DNA from: Thuidium tamariscinum
Lineage: Eukaryota; Streptophyta; Bryopsida; Hypnales; Thuidiaceae
Assembly: GCA_947034885.2 (NCBI GenBank)
Contig: OX344749.2
Location: 8,819,501-8,883,500 of the forward strand
Reading direction: 5' to 3'
DNA length: 64,000 nucleotides
A program made the translations under genes and the position numbers. Every line of letters starts with the position of its first letter. Within the stretch, counting starts at the first letter, position 1. Under the pieces are notes generated by a model. That model did no database searches, had not been told where the DNA came from, and was given only the letters and a program-made list of their open reading frames with translations. This document shows, one piece after another, positions 47,989-59,880 of this stretch.

Positions 47989-50900
47989 GAACACGTATAT
48001 TACTACAACAAAATAGTGCAAATTATTGAATGCTGTGTATTAAGAAAAATAGTTATATGCAATACAAATGAAACATATCTACACCTATTCCACCAATTAA
48101 ATATAATTACATCACTCTAGTGTCATCATTCCCATTAGATCTTATATTACCTTATGTACTTTAATATCATCTGCATTTTCTTTAGAAGATGTACTAAATA
48201 GGATATTTGTTGGCACTGTGCAACCAAGCCCTTATTACATGGGGGCTATATAGGTAAATTTTGTGAATTTCAATAGGGATATCTTTACTTAAATATCTAA
48301 ATTCATCTTATTTCATATATCCTATATTTCATTTATATTATTTTTTTGCACTAATTTTGTATATCCTATGTTTATTATAAATACAAATAGCAACAAAAAA
48401 ATATAAAAGACTTGGTAGGGGCATAGGGGAATCCATCACCCAAAAATGCACCTACAAAAAATGCCATTTACAAAACAAGAAATAGAAAATCCAAGCACCT
48501 TGTTGCAGAGATAAATTACTTTGAAATAGAAAGTACATTCAAATGCTAAATACTTTCAAATTAAGATGAGTTTCAACCACAAACTAGTTTGAATCACAAA
48601 CCTCTTTTAAAACTAATTGAAAGTACTTTCAAATATAAAGTACCATCAAGAAAAAATCAAATAGAAACAAAAATCAAAATCCATTAGATTAAATTTGAAG
48701 CTTCTAGAGGGCCATTTCAATTATATTCCCAAAATTGTTCTTGATATTGCTGGTTGTTGATAGGCTAGCATTTACCTATATATATATACACACACACATA
48801 TACAGAGTCTTGAAATGTGAAAAAAGTCTATAATTTTATTTTTATTTTTTTCAAATTTTTTAAAGACATGGCAATCTCTTAACCACGTAGGATTCTTGTA
48901 ATTCTACATTCCCACGGCAATTTTTGGGTTCTCATAGTCTAGGAGCTCATAGCCTTCTAAAGGCCTCAAATTTCATCTCACGCAAAATCATGCAGTAGTT
49001 AAGTAATATACACCTTAATGTAGTGTCCAACTACATTGTGTAAAAGCAAGTGCTTATGTTACAAAACACAACACAAAAAAATTATAGAATGTTTAAGACT
49101 AGAGGCTATAGGATGATTGGATTTGCATTTGAATTTCTAAAAGTAAGAACAATCCATATTGTAAAATCTCAAATAACCTCAATTCAAAACAATTTGTACA
49201 TATAACCTCAAATCTTTCCTTTTGCTCCAAACCCTTAACCTTGAGCTTCCTCTTGAAAGAACAAAATCCTAAGCCTATTTGCACACTAACATTTCCAACT
49301 CACAATCAAATTTAGTTAAAGTTAAGTAAAAAAATCCTAAACCCAAAAATTTAGTGAACGTCAAAGTCTTTAATTGCAAGTGCCATCATCTATGGTGGAT
49401 GCCATCACCCACCTTCTAATCCGTCGCAATTTCCATGCTTCATCTACTAATGAATACATTTTGTATACTAATTATGGCATTAGAGTTTTTGGCCTTTGGG
49501 AGACTGGTTTAGGGTCATTTTTGGAATTGTTTCTAGTATTGCAAAGTAGCCCCTATTGGATTGAATTTTTGAATTTTAAAAGAAAATTAAAAAAAAATTA
49601 GAATGTATTAAAAAGTATTATAGAATTTTAATATTTTTTTCAAAAAATATTTTGTGAAATATTCAATAATTCATTTAATTAATTAATATTATCTGATGTA
49701 GCACTCACTGGACCACATCAAATTGATGATGTGGTAGTATTTTGATCTAGTGTTCCCAAAGCATTCCCAACATTAGAAAACTTGTAATCTTCAAAAGGCT
49801 CAAATCTCCCTTTATGAAGTATTTGGATACGATAAACATTGGATCTATTGTTAGATGCTTCTTCCTAAATTATACAACAAATACATCATTTACCACATAG
49901 TAGAAGTACTTCTAAAAAGGTTAGATTTTTTTCTTTTGACAAGGGTATTGTAGAAATTAAAAAATGATAAAATTAATTATTATCCCCTACCCTTCATTAT
50001 TTATAAAGATCCTAAATCCATTATGATGATGCTAATTTTTTTTAAGCCATGTTTAAAATTTAGGACCAAGGTATTTATAATTATCCTTCATTTGATTGCA
50101 CATCTTAAAAATTAAATAGAGAAATGGGGGTGCACCCCCCAAGACATTTTCCATCAATAGAAGTGTTCCATCAACAATAATTTTCAGTATAGAAACCTTG
50201 AAATACTCTTCATATAGAAGCCTATTATCTAAATGATAAACTCTTTCAATTGTCATAATGGTAGCAATAGCTATCACAATGTTGACAATAGAATGCAAGA
50301 GTTTGATAGGTTGACCAATCTCATATTGAGGCCAATATGCAATTGACTCACATTCTTGGTTTCTACAATAAACTCAACTATTTTGTCTCATTATGTCTTT
50401 ATATTGAAGAAGAAGGGCATCGTGAATTGTATATTGGACAACTTTACTCAATTCATCTTTGTTCATGACATGTCTAGTTATTTTGTTTATATATTCAAGT
50501 AAATAAGTAATAGCACCTTCAAAACTTGATATCAAATTATACTCAATTATTTAAATGCTTTAATATTCTCTCTATTGCCAACTTAGAATCTACAAAGTTG
50601 ATTCAAATGTTTCATGCAACACTTGTATATTTAATAATCCATAGCCTACAACTAACAATGCACAATATATCTCTGGAGCGCACCGATGTCCAATTTCTAG
50701 ATGATGAACAAATTCTTAATTATTTTTCTAGTCTCATTATTGCTTGGATGGAAGTCATCCTAATCTTTAAAAATTCTTTATGAAGTTTTTGTTCTATCCA
50801 AGGGTTGAATTTGGTATTACCAGATTATATAATTTTCTAAAATTACAAATGTGAAAGTATGTCAAGTGGTTGACTTGTGTTGATTGTAGTTCAAAACCAA

Positions 50901-52449
50901 ATTTGCAAAAATGACATTAGAAAATTAAAGAACAATTTTTTTAAAATCACCATATGAAGATAACCTCATTTCAAACCTACTCCAACAAGTTTACTTGAAA
51001 AATGAGAATATTTTTCTTATAATTGAATTTTAAAGGGATTTAAAAAAATTTCTTTCAAAATTTCTGAAAAAATATTGGTGAAAGCATTGGAGAATCTAAC
51101 CGTATGGATGGAATCTAAAATTCAAAATTTACAACTTTTGTTTGTATCACAATTCCAAAATATTCTTCCAAATAGCACTTTATAATGATTTTTTCCAAAT
51201 CATCCATTTTGGACATGATTCTAGATGCTCTAGGGATAATCTTAACAATTATCCTTATATTTCATATGGATAATACAAATAGTACTATAAAAATGAATAT
51301 ATATTTAAAAATATAAAAATCTTTATACTCTCTAAATATAGTCTTTCTATTCATATACACACAAAAAATTTATGCAAGTGATAATTAATTTGCTTTTTTC
51401 AATACCATAGAAACAAGAATTGTACTTGTTTGTCTTGATGCACCACCTATTTCTATAATGACAAGGGATAATTTTTTTTTCATTTTCATGCATATATTTT
51501 TACTACTTGACATACCAATAATGTTCCTAAAGCTTTATTGCATTCAAAATCAAATATTTGTAGTACAATTTCTTCCAATGCTTATCCCCTCATACTTGCT
51601 TTCTCTTTGACATCCCTTTTCCTCAATGAACCTCTTTTATCTACCTATCTTCCCCGCTCACTTCTTCCACATACTACTTTGCATCTATCTCTTTCCATTT
51701 TAGCTTCAATATCTTTAAAAAAAATGTGAATAAATCTACAGATTTGAATTGAAAATTGTTGTTTAGGATATTTAATTTGGTCATTTTTCAATCCAAATTT
51801 GTTGCTTTTGAATTGTTCATTTGGATGATGTAATACAAATAAACAAATTCTTCCATCTAAGAAAAATGCTAATTTATCATGTCAAGTCAAATTGCCACCT
51901 TACAACTAGTGATGCTAATGGAATTTGAACTCTAGACCTTATAAGAGTAGCAATCAAGCCTATTTATAATCCCTTGACCATCTCTCCTTCCTCTAATACG
52001 TGCACAATGGGTTCAAAAAATAGATAATATAGTATTGAATCAAAACATTGTCACTTGTAAATTATTTTGTAACTTTTCAAAATCCTGTAACTTTTACCAA
52101 GCTCAAAATTTTTGAAGTTTTTTTTGTATATAGGTGTTATTAAGAGGCATCTACTTGAAAAAGAAAAATTGAAAAATAAATTGATCATCTTTTGTGTAGT
52201 AATTATTAAGTGACAAGAGAATTTTTCAAATCACATTATCAAATTTCCCAATGTACATGAATTTTGCAAAACAATATTTTTTTCTTTCTTTTAAAAATAT
52301 AACATTCTTGAATATCTTGACCAAGATGCCAATATAATTTTGATCTTTTGTTAAATCAATGAAGATTTTTTATTGTATATTTTTTAATTTGTATGATTAC
52401 ACTCTTGAAAATTATAGAGAACAAAAGATTGTTTTTCATTTTTTCATTA
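47989..52449. other. AT-rich spacer, no gene recognised
   Basis: Contains a TATATA/CACACA tract near 48779-48800. Short frames such as 49374-49601 and 50526-50783 have no domain I recognise. Confidence 0.45.
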
Positions 52450-52722
52450 AGGTAGGTACACCCAAAAGTGCCACATTTCTAAAAGTGCCATCTACAATGT
52501 GCATACATTTCTAAAATCAGTCATGTTCAAAGACTGTAGATGGCGCTTTTAGAAATAGACTTTGATCGTTAATAATTTTTGCATATGGTATCCCAATCCT
52601 CTATTCTTTAGTGTGTTAGAACATGCTTTCACTTGCCAACAAGGTTGTATGAAAATTTGAACAAGCTAAGAAGAGTAATTAGGCACAATATGAATAAGTG
52701 GTGCTTTTGGGTGTACCCACCT
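52450..52722 (+). mobile_element. TA-MITE family copy 3
   Basis: 273 bp, AGGTAGGTACACCC and GGGTGTACCCACCT ends, flanked by TA. It is an uninterrupted relative of copy 1 and shows the empty site of its nested TTAA element (GATCGTTAATAATTTTTGC). Confidence 0.93.
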
Positions 52723-52924
52723 TAATCATTCTATGATTCACTTTCCAAAATAAAAATGCTGATTTTTAGTAAACTTTTAAATATTTTTTAAAGACCGCAT
52801 TCAAAAACTCATTTAAATGACTAATATTATTCAATTAATAATTTTTTATGTAATTATGTACACTAGGAGTTATTGCTTCTTTAGAACACATTGTATGTGA
52901 GAGGGTGTGAGTTTTTTTTACATA

Positions 52925-53168
52925 CATATAGCCCTTTAAGGGCTGCAAAAAAGATAAGACCAACTCAAGCCATGATAAATCCTAAATCCAAGTCTATTTG
53001 GAACAAGTGGAGGAACAAATGCCTTCTCCATACCAACAAGACTACAAAGAAGGGGAGCCCCCATGCAAGCAATGTTAGCATGCTTGGGCAGTTGAATGAA
53101 GAATCTTGTGAATTCCAATGAAAGTTCCTACCATTTGACCATTGCTTGGGGTAGTTTAAGGTCATTTC
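52925..53168. repeat. Dispersed repeat also present at 32531-32802
   Basis: Same order of shared strings as at 32531, ending in GTAGTTTAAGGTCATT. A 76-codon frame runs through it but is not conserved in the other copy. Confidence 0.7.
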
Positions 53169-53557
53169 AACCAAAAAATATTGGTTTTCAAAGAGAACAT
53201 AAGGAAATTTTTAAAGAATTATACATGGCATAATCCCATTCATTGTTAAGCTTTCTTAAAAAGGATAACACAAAGCAAAAATCTAGATTACAAAATTGTC
53301 AAAGAAATACACATAAAACTTTGATTCTTCAACTAAACAACAATTTATCCAATCCTTAAATCAAGCATCCCACTTTATACACTATGGACCAAAAGTTTTT
53401 AGTCAACCTAAAAAGGAATTGTTATACATATGGATTTGTAACAAAGAAATCAATATGCTATTTTAATAATGCAATATACAAATTGGCTCTTCTTTCAAAG
53501 GAGAAGAATACGAGAGTGTTACAAAAATAATTGAGAGGGTTGATGAAAGATGAAGAT

Positions 53558-53846
53558 GCATTAGAGGAGATTTGGCTCCATTGAAGACTATGACTTCCTA
53601 CATAGTGGAGAATGCTAGGAATTGTGCCACTATTGCATCTAATGCGGTTGGGAGACAACCACGTCAGATTTTAATTAATTTTTTTTAAATCAAATTTTTT
53701 TTCAATTTCAGGACCAAATCTTTTATTTTTTAATATTTTTGTATTTATGAGGGCTTACGACAATTAGCTATTCCTTCACTATTGTGGGAACAACACATGG
53801 AACTAGCCTTAAACAACCTTCTATTCTCCGAAATCTCTTCTAGTGC
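53558..53846. mobile_element. 289-bp MITE with GCATTAGAGGAGATTT ends
   Basis: Imperfect terminal repeats GCATTAGAGGAGATTT and AAATCTCTTCTAGTGC. Target duplication is not clear. Related end sequences occur near 27233, 29232 and 47838. Confidence 0.55.
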
Positions 53847-54517
53847 ATCATTTTAGTATTATAAGCTAGAAATTGTATAATCTCTTAGATCATGTGCTTT
53901 ACACAAATAGTATCAGTGATACTTGAGCTTCAAGCTATGAATGATAAACTTATGACTGCCTTTGTGATCCTTTGCAAATTTTTTTTCTTCAATTTTCCAA
54001 AAATTATCTAGCTTTCTACTAGCCTACATAACAAGCCCTCTATCATAAGATCCATTTGGTTCTAAATTCTTGATGTTGGCAACAACACAAATTTCTTCCA
54101 AGAGGACATAGTTCCCTACTAGCTTGATTTCATTTGTTTTCTTGCAGGGTTTGTAGCATATTCCTACAATTCTATTCAAGATTTCTTTTACAACTCTATT
54201 ATTTTTACCAATTTCTTTGCTTTCTAGTTTGATATGTCTACATTGTAACATTGATGATAGAGGTTCTATGTGTAATTCTCTTCTTGAATATTTGGATTAG
54301 GTTAGACAAACCCAACAAAATACTCACAGGGCTTGGCTTTGGTCTACAATATAGGGATTATTCAATGTTGCAATGACATCAAAGGTTTCCTATCAATATT
54401 ATGTGACAATTTTTTTCTATTTGTGTTGCAAATGAGCAAAGCAAAGAAGATTTTTTTAACAAGTACCAAAAACTCAAGGTGAAATTCTTTACATTTTTTA
54501 TAGTAGAATTGTTTCTT

Positions 54518-55240
54518 GGGTCATTGCAAGAAACACCTGTCCTATTTTGTGTCACACATCGCATTCTGATTTGTTTTTTGGCCATAAATTTTGTGTTTTA
54601 GCTCCGATTGACTCAAGATTTGTAGGAAAGGTACTTATAACTATCATAAAAATTCCAAAAAAATTTCATAATTTTCAAAAATAGTTTACTATCCAAAAAT
54701 AGACCCCAATTGGATGTCACACTTGGCAGTTTAGGAGTTTTCAATACCTGAGCTATACCTTTTTTTAATGATTTTAACATGAAATTTGGATGAGATGGTC
54801 TTCTAATAGACTTCTAGCTTTCCAGGAAAGGATTTTTAAAAAAAGTTAATTTTGTGAGGTATAGAGGTCTACAAAGTGAGCTCCCTTTTGCTTGTATTTC
54901 GAAACATATAAAATATTGTTTTGGTGGTTTTCTTTGTAAATGACCATCTCCATAAAGTTTTTGCAAACGGACACTTTTTATTTTTTGAAAATATCTATTT
55001 TCACTATTTTTCCCTAATTAAAACATGAAGGTATGTATTTTCTGGAGGTTTGGCACTTTTCAAGTTCTCCTACTTAGAGAATTTTTCTATCCATTTCCTT
55101 AGGTGAAAAACTTCATCTTAGAGGTATATACACTATTTATATTTTTAAATTTTTTTTAAAATTAATTTTCTAATTTTAAAGTACTCCCGAAAAAATGAGC
55201 CAAACACAACAAATAGGACAGGTGTTTCTTGCAATCACCC
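54518..55240 (-). mobile_element. GGGTSATTGC family MITE, copy 2
   Basis: 723 bp, ends GGGTCATTGCAAGAAACACC and its near-inverse, flanked by TCTT (54514-54517, 55241-55244). It is in opposite orientation to copies 1 and 3 and uninterrupted. No coding capacity. Confidence 0.87.
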
Positions 55241-55402
55241 TCTTCCTAATTACTATCCTTATCATAGACTTTATATTATTCTTATTCCTAATATATACAA
55301 TTATGAAGGACTACACACAAGACTACAAGAAGAATCAATGATTAATGATCTTCCTATAACTTGAAAGGATCCTAATAGCCTAGTTATAAGAATTGTATAT
55401 GA

Positions 55403-56302
55403 GGGTGATTGCAAGAAATACTTGTACTATTTGTTGCTATTTGCAACAATACTCATGATTTTTTCTAGAATACTCTAAAATTAGAAAACTAATTTTTAAT
55501 AAATTAAAAAAATATAACCTATGTATACACCTTTAAAATAAAAGTACCCAAGGAAGGAAATGCATAGAAAAATTCTCTAAGTAGGAGAACTTGAAAAGTG
55601 CCAAACCTCAAGAAAATAGGTATTTTGATGTTTAAATTAGTTTAAAATAATAAAAGTAAGTGAATACAAAAAATAAAAACTAGCCACTTGTAACAACTTT
55701 ATAGAGGGTCATTCACCAAACACTAGAAGAAAGTTTGAAGCCTTTAATGTGGCTTCAACACAATCTAGATGATGTTTTGTGTTGACTACAACACAAAATT
55801 TGCAAATTTGCTTTGCAATCAATGCAAAACATCATCCAAATTGTGTTGAAGTTATATAAAAGGCTTCAAACTTTCTTCTAGTGAAAAACCCCTACCAAAA
55901 TAACATTTTATATGTTTCAAAATACAAGTAGAAAGAAGCTCACTTTGTAGACTTCCACACCAAAAAAAATTAATTATTTTTAAAATTCCTTCACCCATTA
56001 GCTACAAGACTACTAGAAGACCACCTCATCCAAATTTTACCTCAAAATTCGTTTTCTGGGGTTACTAAATAGTACAAAACCCCTCCCAATTGGCAATTGT
56101 GACATTCAATTGGGGCATATTTTTGGATATATATATATTTTTTTTAAATCAAGAAAAAATTAGGTAAAGTTTATGATAGTCATGAGTACCTTTTCTATAA
56201 ATCCTAAGTCATTTGGAGCCAAAATGTAAAAGTTATAGTCAAAAAACAAATCAGCATGCAATGTGTGATAGAAAATAGTATAAGTGTTTTTTGTGATCAC
56301 TT
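55403..56302 (+). mobile_element. GGGTSATTGC family MITE, copy 3, with nested CACTA MITE
   Basis: Starts GGGTGATTGCAAGAAA and ends near TTTTTTGTGATCAC. The right end and target duplication have decayed. Net of its insert it is about 734 bp, like copy 2. Confidence 0.75.
55721..55883. mobile_element. CACTA-type MITE, 163 bp, nested
   Basis: Perfect terminal repeats CACTAGAAGAAAGTTTGAAG and inverse, flanked by AAA (55718-55720, 55884-55886), matching the 3-bp duplication of CACTA transposons. The corresponding site in copy 2 of the host is empty. Confidence 0.87.
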
Positions 56303-56438
56303 GGGATGTACATGGAATTCAAAATATTGCAATACAAAACAAGATTTTCCATTTCTTCAAAGACTGTGCTTATACCATAAGGAATTAATGTCTTGAAGAC
56401 CAACCATTCAAGTTTCAAACAATTGGTGATCACTAATA

Positions 56439-56711
56439 AGGTAGGTACACCCAAAAACACCACTTATTCATACTGAGCCTAGTTCCTGCTATTAATTAGT
56501 TCAAATTTTTATGTAGTCTTGTTGGCAAGTGAAAGCATGTTCCAACGCACCAAAGAACACAGGATTTGGATACCGTATGCAAAAGTTATTAACAGTCAAA
56601 GTCTATTTCTGAAAGCGCCATCTACAGTCTGTGAACATGACTGATTTTGGAAATGTATGTGCACTGTAGATAGCGCTTTTAGGAACAGGGCGCTTTTGGG
56701 TGTACCTACCT
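56439..56711 (-). mobile_element. TA-MITE family copy 4
   Basis: 273 bp, ends AGGTAGGTACACCC and GGGTGTACCTACCT, flanked by TA, oriented like copy 2. Confidence 0.93.
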
Positions 56712-56713
56712 TA

Positions 56714-57844
56714 TATTTAAACACAAAAAGGTCTTTGTTTTTAAGCTCTATCCAAATGTTTATTAATATGTTTGATATTAATTCTATTACATTAGTGTAA
56801 TGAAAATATTTTGAGTTTTTTCTTTACAAAAACTCTATACTTTCAAATGAACAGGTTTGTTTCAACTGAACATGTGTACCAACTTTTATAGTGCAAAAAA
56901 CATCCATAAGAAATGACTTTTTTTGAAGAAATAAAATAGAAAACCACAAAAATCTCAATATTTTAAAACATAATACTTAAACTAAAGGGAAAAAAAAGTG
57001 ATCATACATTCAATCTAAAACCAATCGTTTAAGGATTTTTCAATCTATAAATCATCAATTAGTGTAGTATAAATTCTAAAAATATGGATATGATATATCA
57101 TTCATATGTTTCATATATTAAAAAATTTGTATAAAAATCATCATTAGCATTCTTAGAGTTGTATATGTGTATTTCAATGTATAGGAGAATTAAAAAAATG
57201 GAAAAGATACATGAGCAATGAAGATAACAATTTCTCCCTTTTATGGTTTATACAATACAACCTTCTGAACATGATGTTGGATGTCATGGGCACTTGTTTC
57301 TAAGAAAAATTTAGATTCAATTAGTCTTCAAAACAGACAAATTATTTTGATGTCAAGATTTTCAATCAAAGTCAGTTGCATTGGATAGAAGATTGGAGTG
57401 CACTTGAGAGATGAAAGTGGAATAATTGTAGCAAGAAGAAGCATACAAGTTCAAATTCAAGTTTCTAAGCTCAAAAATTATACTAGCAATCATGCATAAG
57501 AACTTGCAAATGGTTCTCAACACAGAAGGCAATGCCGCTAAATAGTTTAAAATCAAAGTTTTGCATAGTTGATGATGCAAATCAATATGGAGATGGAAGT
57601 ATTAGAAGATATACAATTGAAAGAACTATACATTATTAGGAGCATGCTCATTAATTGCAACCAAAGAGTTATTGTTCAAATGTAAAAATTGTTAATACAC
57701 CTAAACAAGTTTCCAAGAAAATAAATCTATAATGTAGGAGCAATCAAGCTTTTGGCTTGATGTTATGGGTCTGCAAAGCAATGTATAAGGGCAACTTGGT
57801 AATAATAATCCTAGGGGCTTGAAGCTTGTGCACATGATTTTTAC
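56714..57844. other. AT-rich spacer
   Basis: No gene recognised. Confidence 0.4.
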
Positions 57845-59880
57845 ACACCAAATACATAGTGTACAATATTAGACCATGATCATGCATTTGTATCGTAGAA
57901 TACCAACCAAAATGGCGTTTTTGAATTTGCAAGGGGATAAATTTCAATGCTACCAACTTTGACAACCTATTGAGGGCTGAAATTTCTTTTAAATTTTTTT
58001 TTATCATAAACTTTGTTTTAAAAAATCATCTCTATATTGATAATATAAATGCCAATTTTCAAGGCCAAAAAATTTATACAAAAAAGGATATTTGAAATCT
58101 ACCAACATGTGTAGTTGTGAGAAAAATTTCATTGTTGCCAACTTCAATACTCTCTTTAAGATTGAAAATTTTTCTTTTGCCTTGAAATTTTTTTAATGAG
58201 ATTGTTTCTATGTTGATGTCACGGACACAACATACAAAGCATGTTAGAGGTTAAACCATGAAGACAAGATCGATGACAAATCAACCGTGTCATAGAGCTC
58301 AAAAGTTACAAGGTAGTTTCTATGATGCAGTGATGGTACCTTGTGCCACAAGCCACCACTCTAAGCATGCTTGCGAACCAAGGCAACCGCATCTAGATGG
58401 CTTGTCCTCCAAGCCACCGCCTTAGTTAGCTTTTAAATGAAGGCAATCACTTTTGACCAACTCCAAGTGGCCTTGGGGCTCAAGCAAAGCTTATAGATTC
58501 GCCTTGAAGGCAAAACAAGCTAATTTAGTTCAAGATTAGCATAAATAGAGAGTTTAGGGACACTGTTCTTCACTGTCATCAACACCAGTTGTATCGTACA
58601 ATTTCATCAATCCAAGTCTAGTTCTAAACTTTTGACTCTACTTCTAGCTCTTATTGGAGGAATCCCTTCCATTTTTCTTTTGTTTCCGCTCTTGTTTGAG
58701 GTATCCCCTCATATCTAATCTTGGTTCCATTTGAGAGTTGCGTCTACAGCAATTGATAATGATTTTTTCCAAATTTTAAGGTCAAAATATTCACACCTAA
58801 AGTGTATTAGAAATTTATCAACATGTATTGTTGTAAGAGGTAAATTTACTACTACCAAATTTGACACCCTCCCAAAGGTTGAAAATTTAGTTTCTTACCA
58901 TTGTTTTTTTCCACAAGATCAACTCTATGTTAATATTATATCTGTATCAAATTTCAAGTTCAAAAGATTTGCACAAAACAAGATATTGGAAGTCTACTAA
59001 CATGTGTAGTTGTGAGAATGTTTTTTTTAGCCCTTTAGAGGGTGTCATTTTGTGGGTCAAAGTTTAGCATAGATGTAAAAAATCATTTTGACAACTATAC
59101 ATTTTGATAAATTTCAATATCTTGTATGGGTGAATTTTTTGAAAATGAAATTTGGCATTCATCTCACCAACATAGAGTTGATTACATCACAAAAATTTCA
59201 TGGTAATTAAAAATAATTTTAGCCCTTGGGAGGGTGTCAAAGTTGGCAGTAGTGAAACTACTTTTCACAACTACATATGTTGGTAGATTTCCAATATCTT
59301 GTTTTGTGCAAATCTTTTGAACATGAAATTTGGCACATATATTATTAATGTAGAGTTGATCCTATGGAAAAAAAATTCATGGTAAGAAACTAATTTTTTA
59401 ACCCTTGGGAGGGTGTTGAGTTTGGTAGTAGTGAAATCGTCTCATACAACACATATTGATAAATTTCTAATATCAATTTTTATGTGAATATTTTGACCTT
59501 AAAATTTGGAAAAAATATTATCAACATAGAAGCTATCTTATGAAAAATATTTTAAGGCAAAAAAAAAATTTCTCAATCCTAAGGAGAGTGTCAAAGTTGG
59601 CAATAGTGAAAATTTTCACAACTACATATGTTGGTAGAATTCAAATATCTTTTTTTGTGTAAATCTTTTGGCCCTAAAATTTGGCATTTACATTATTAAT
59701 ATCATGAAAATAATTTTTTAAACAAAGTTTATGATTAGAAAAATTCAATTTTCCAGCCTTTGGGAGGTTGCCAAGTTGGTAGCATTGAAATTTATCCCCT
59801 TGCAAATTCGAAAACGCCATTTTGATTGGTGCTCTATTGTACAATACAAAGGTTATTTTGGTCTAAAACATTGTAAACAA
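57845..59880. mobile_element. Foldback-like element made of inverted ~180-bp units
   Basis: The right arm has units with GGGAGGGTGTCAAAGTTGG-like boxes at about 59030, 59221, 59401, 59577 and 59757. The left arm has the same boxes inverted at about 57955, 58137 and 58853 (the last is displaced by a 535-bp LTR). The outermost parts match too (AAAACGCCATTTTGRTTGGT and inverse). The centre of symmetry is near 59020. No coding capacity. Ends are approximate. Confidence 0.7.
58217..58751 (+). mobile_element. Solo LTR inserted in the foldback element
   Basis: 535 bp beginning TGTCACGGAC and ending CTACAGCA (TG..CA), flanked by GTTGA/ATTGA, a 5-bp duplication with one mismatch. It breaks a 180-bp unit that reads through in its neighbour (TTGATAATATAAATG). 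CATAAATAGAG near 58539 could be its TATA region. Composition is richer in GC than the host. Internal retrotransposon sequence is absent. Confidence 0.75.
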
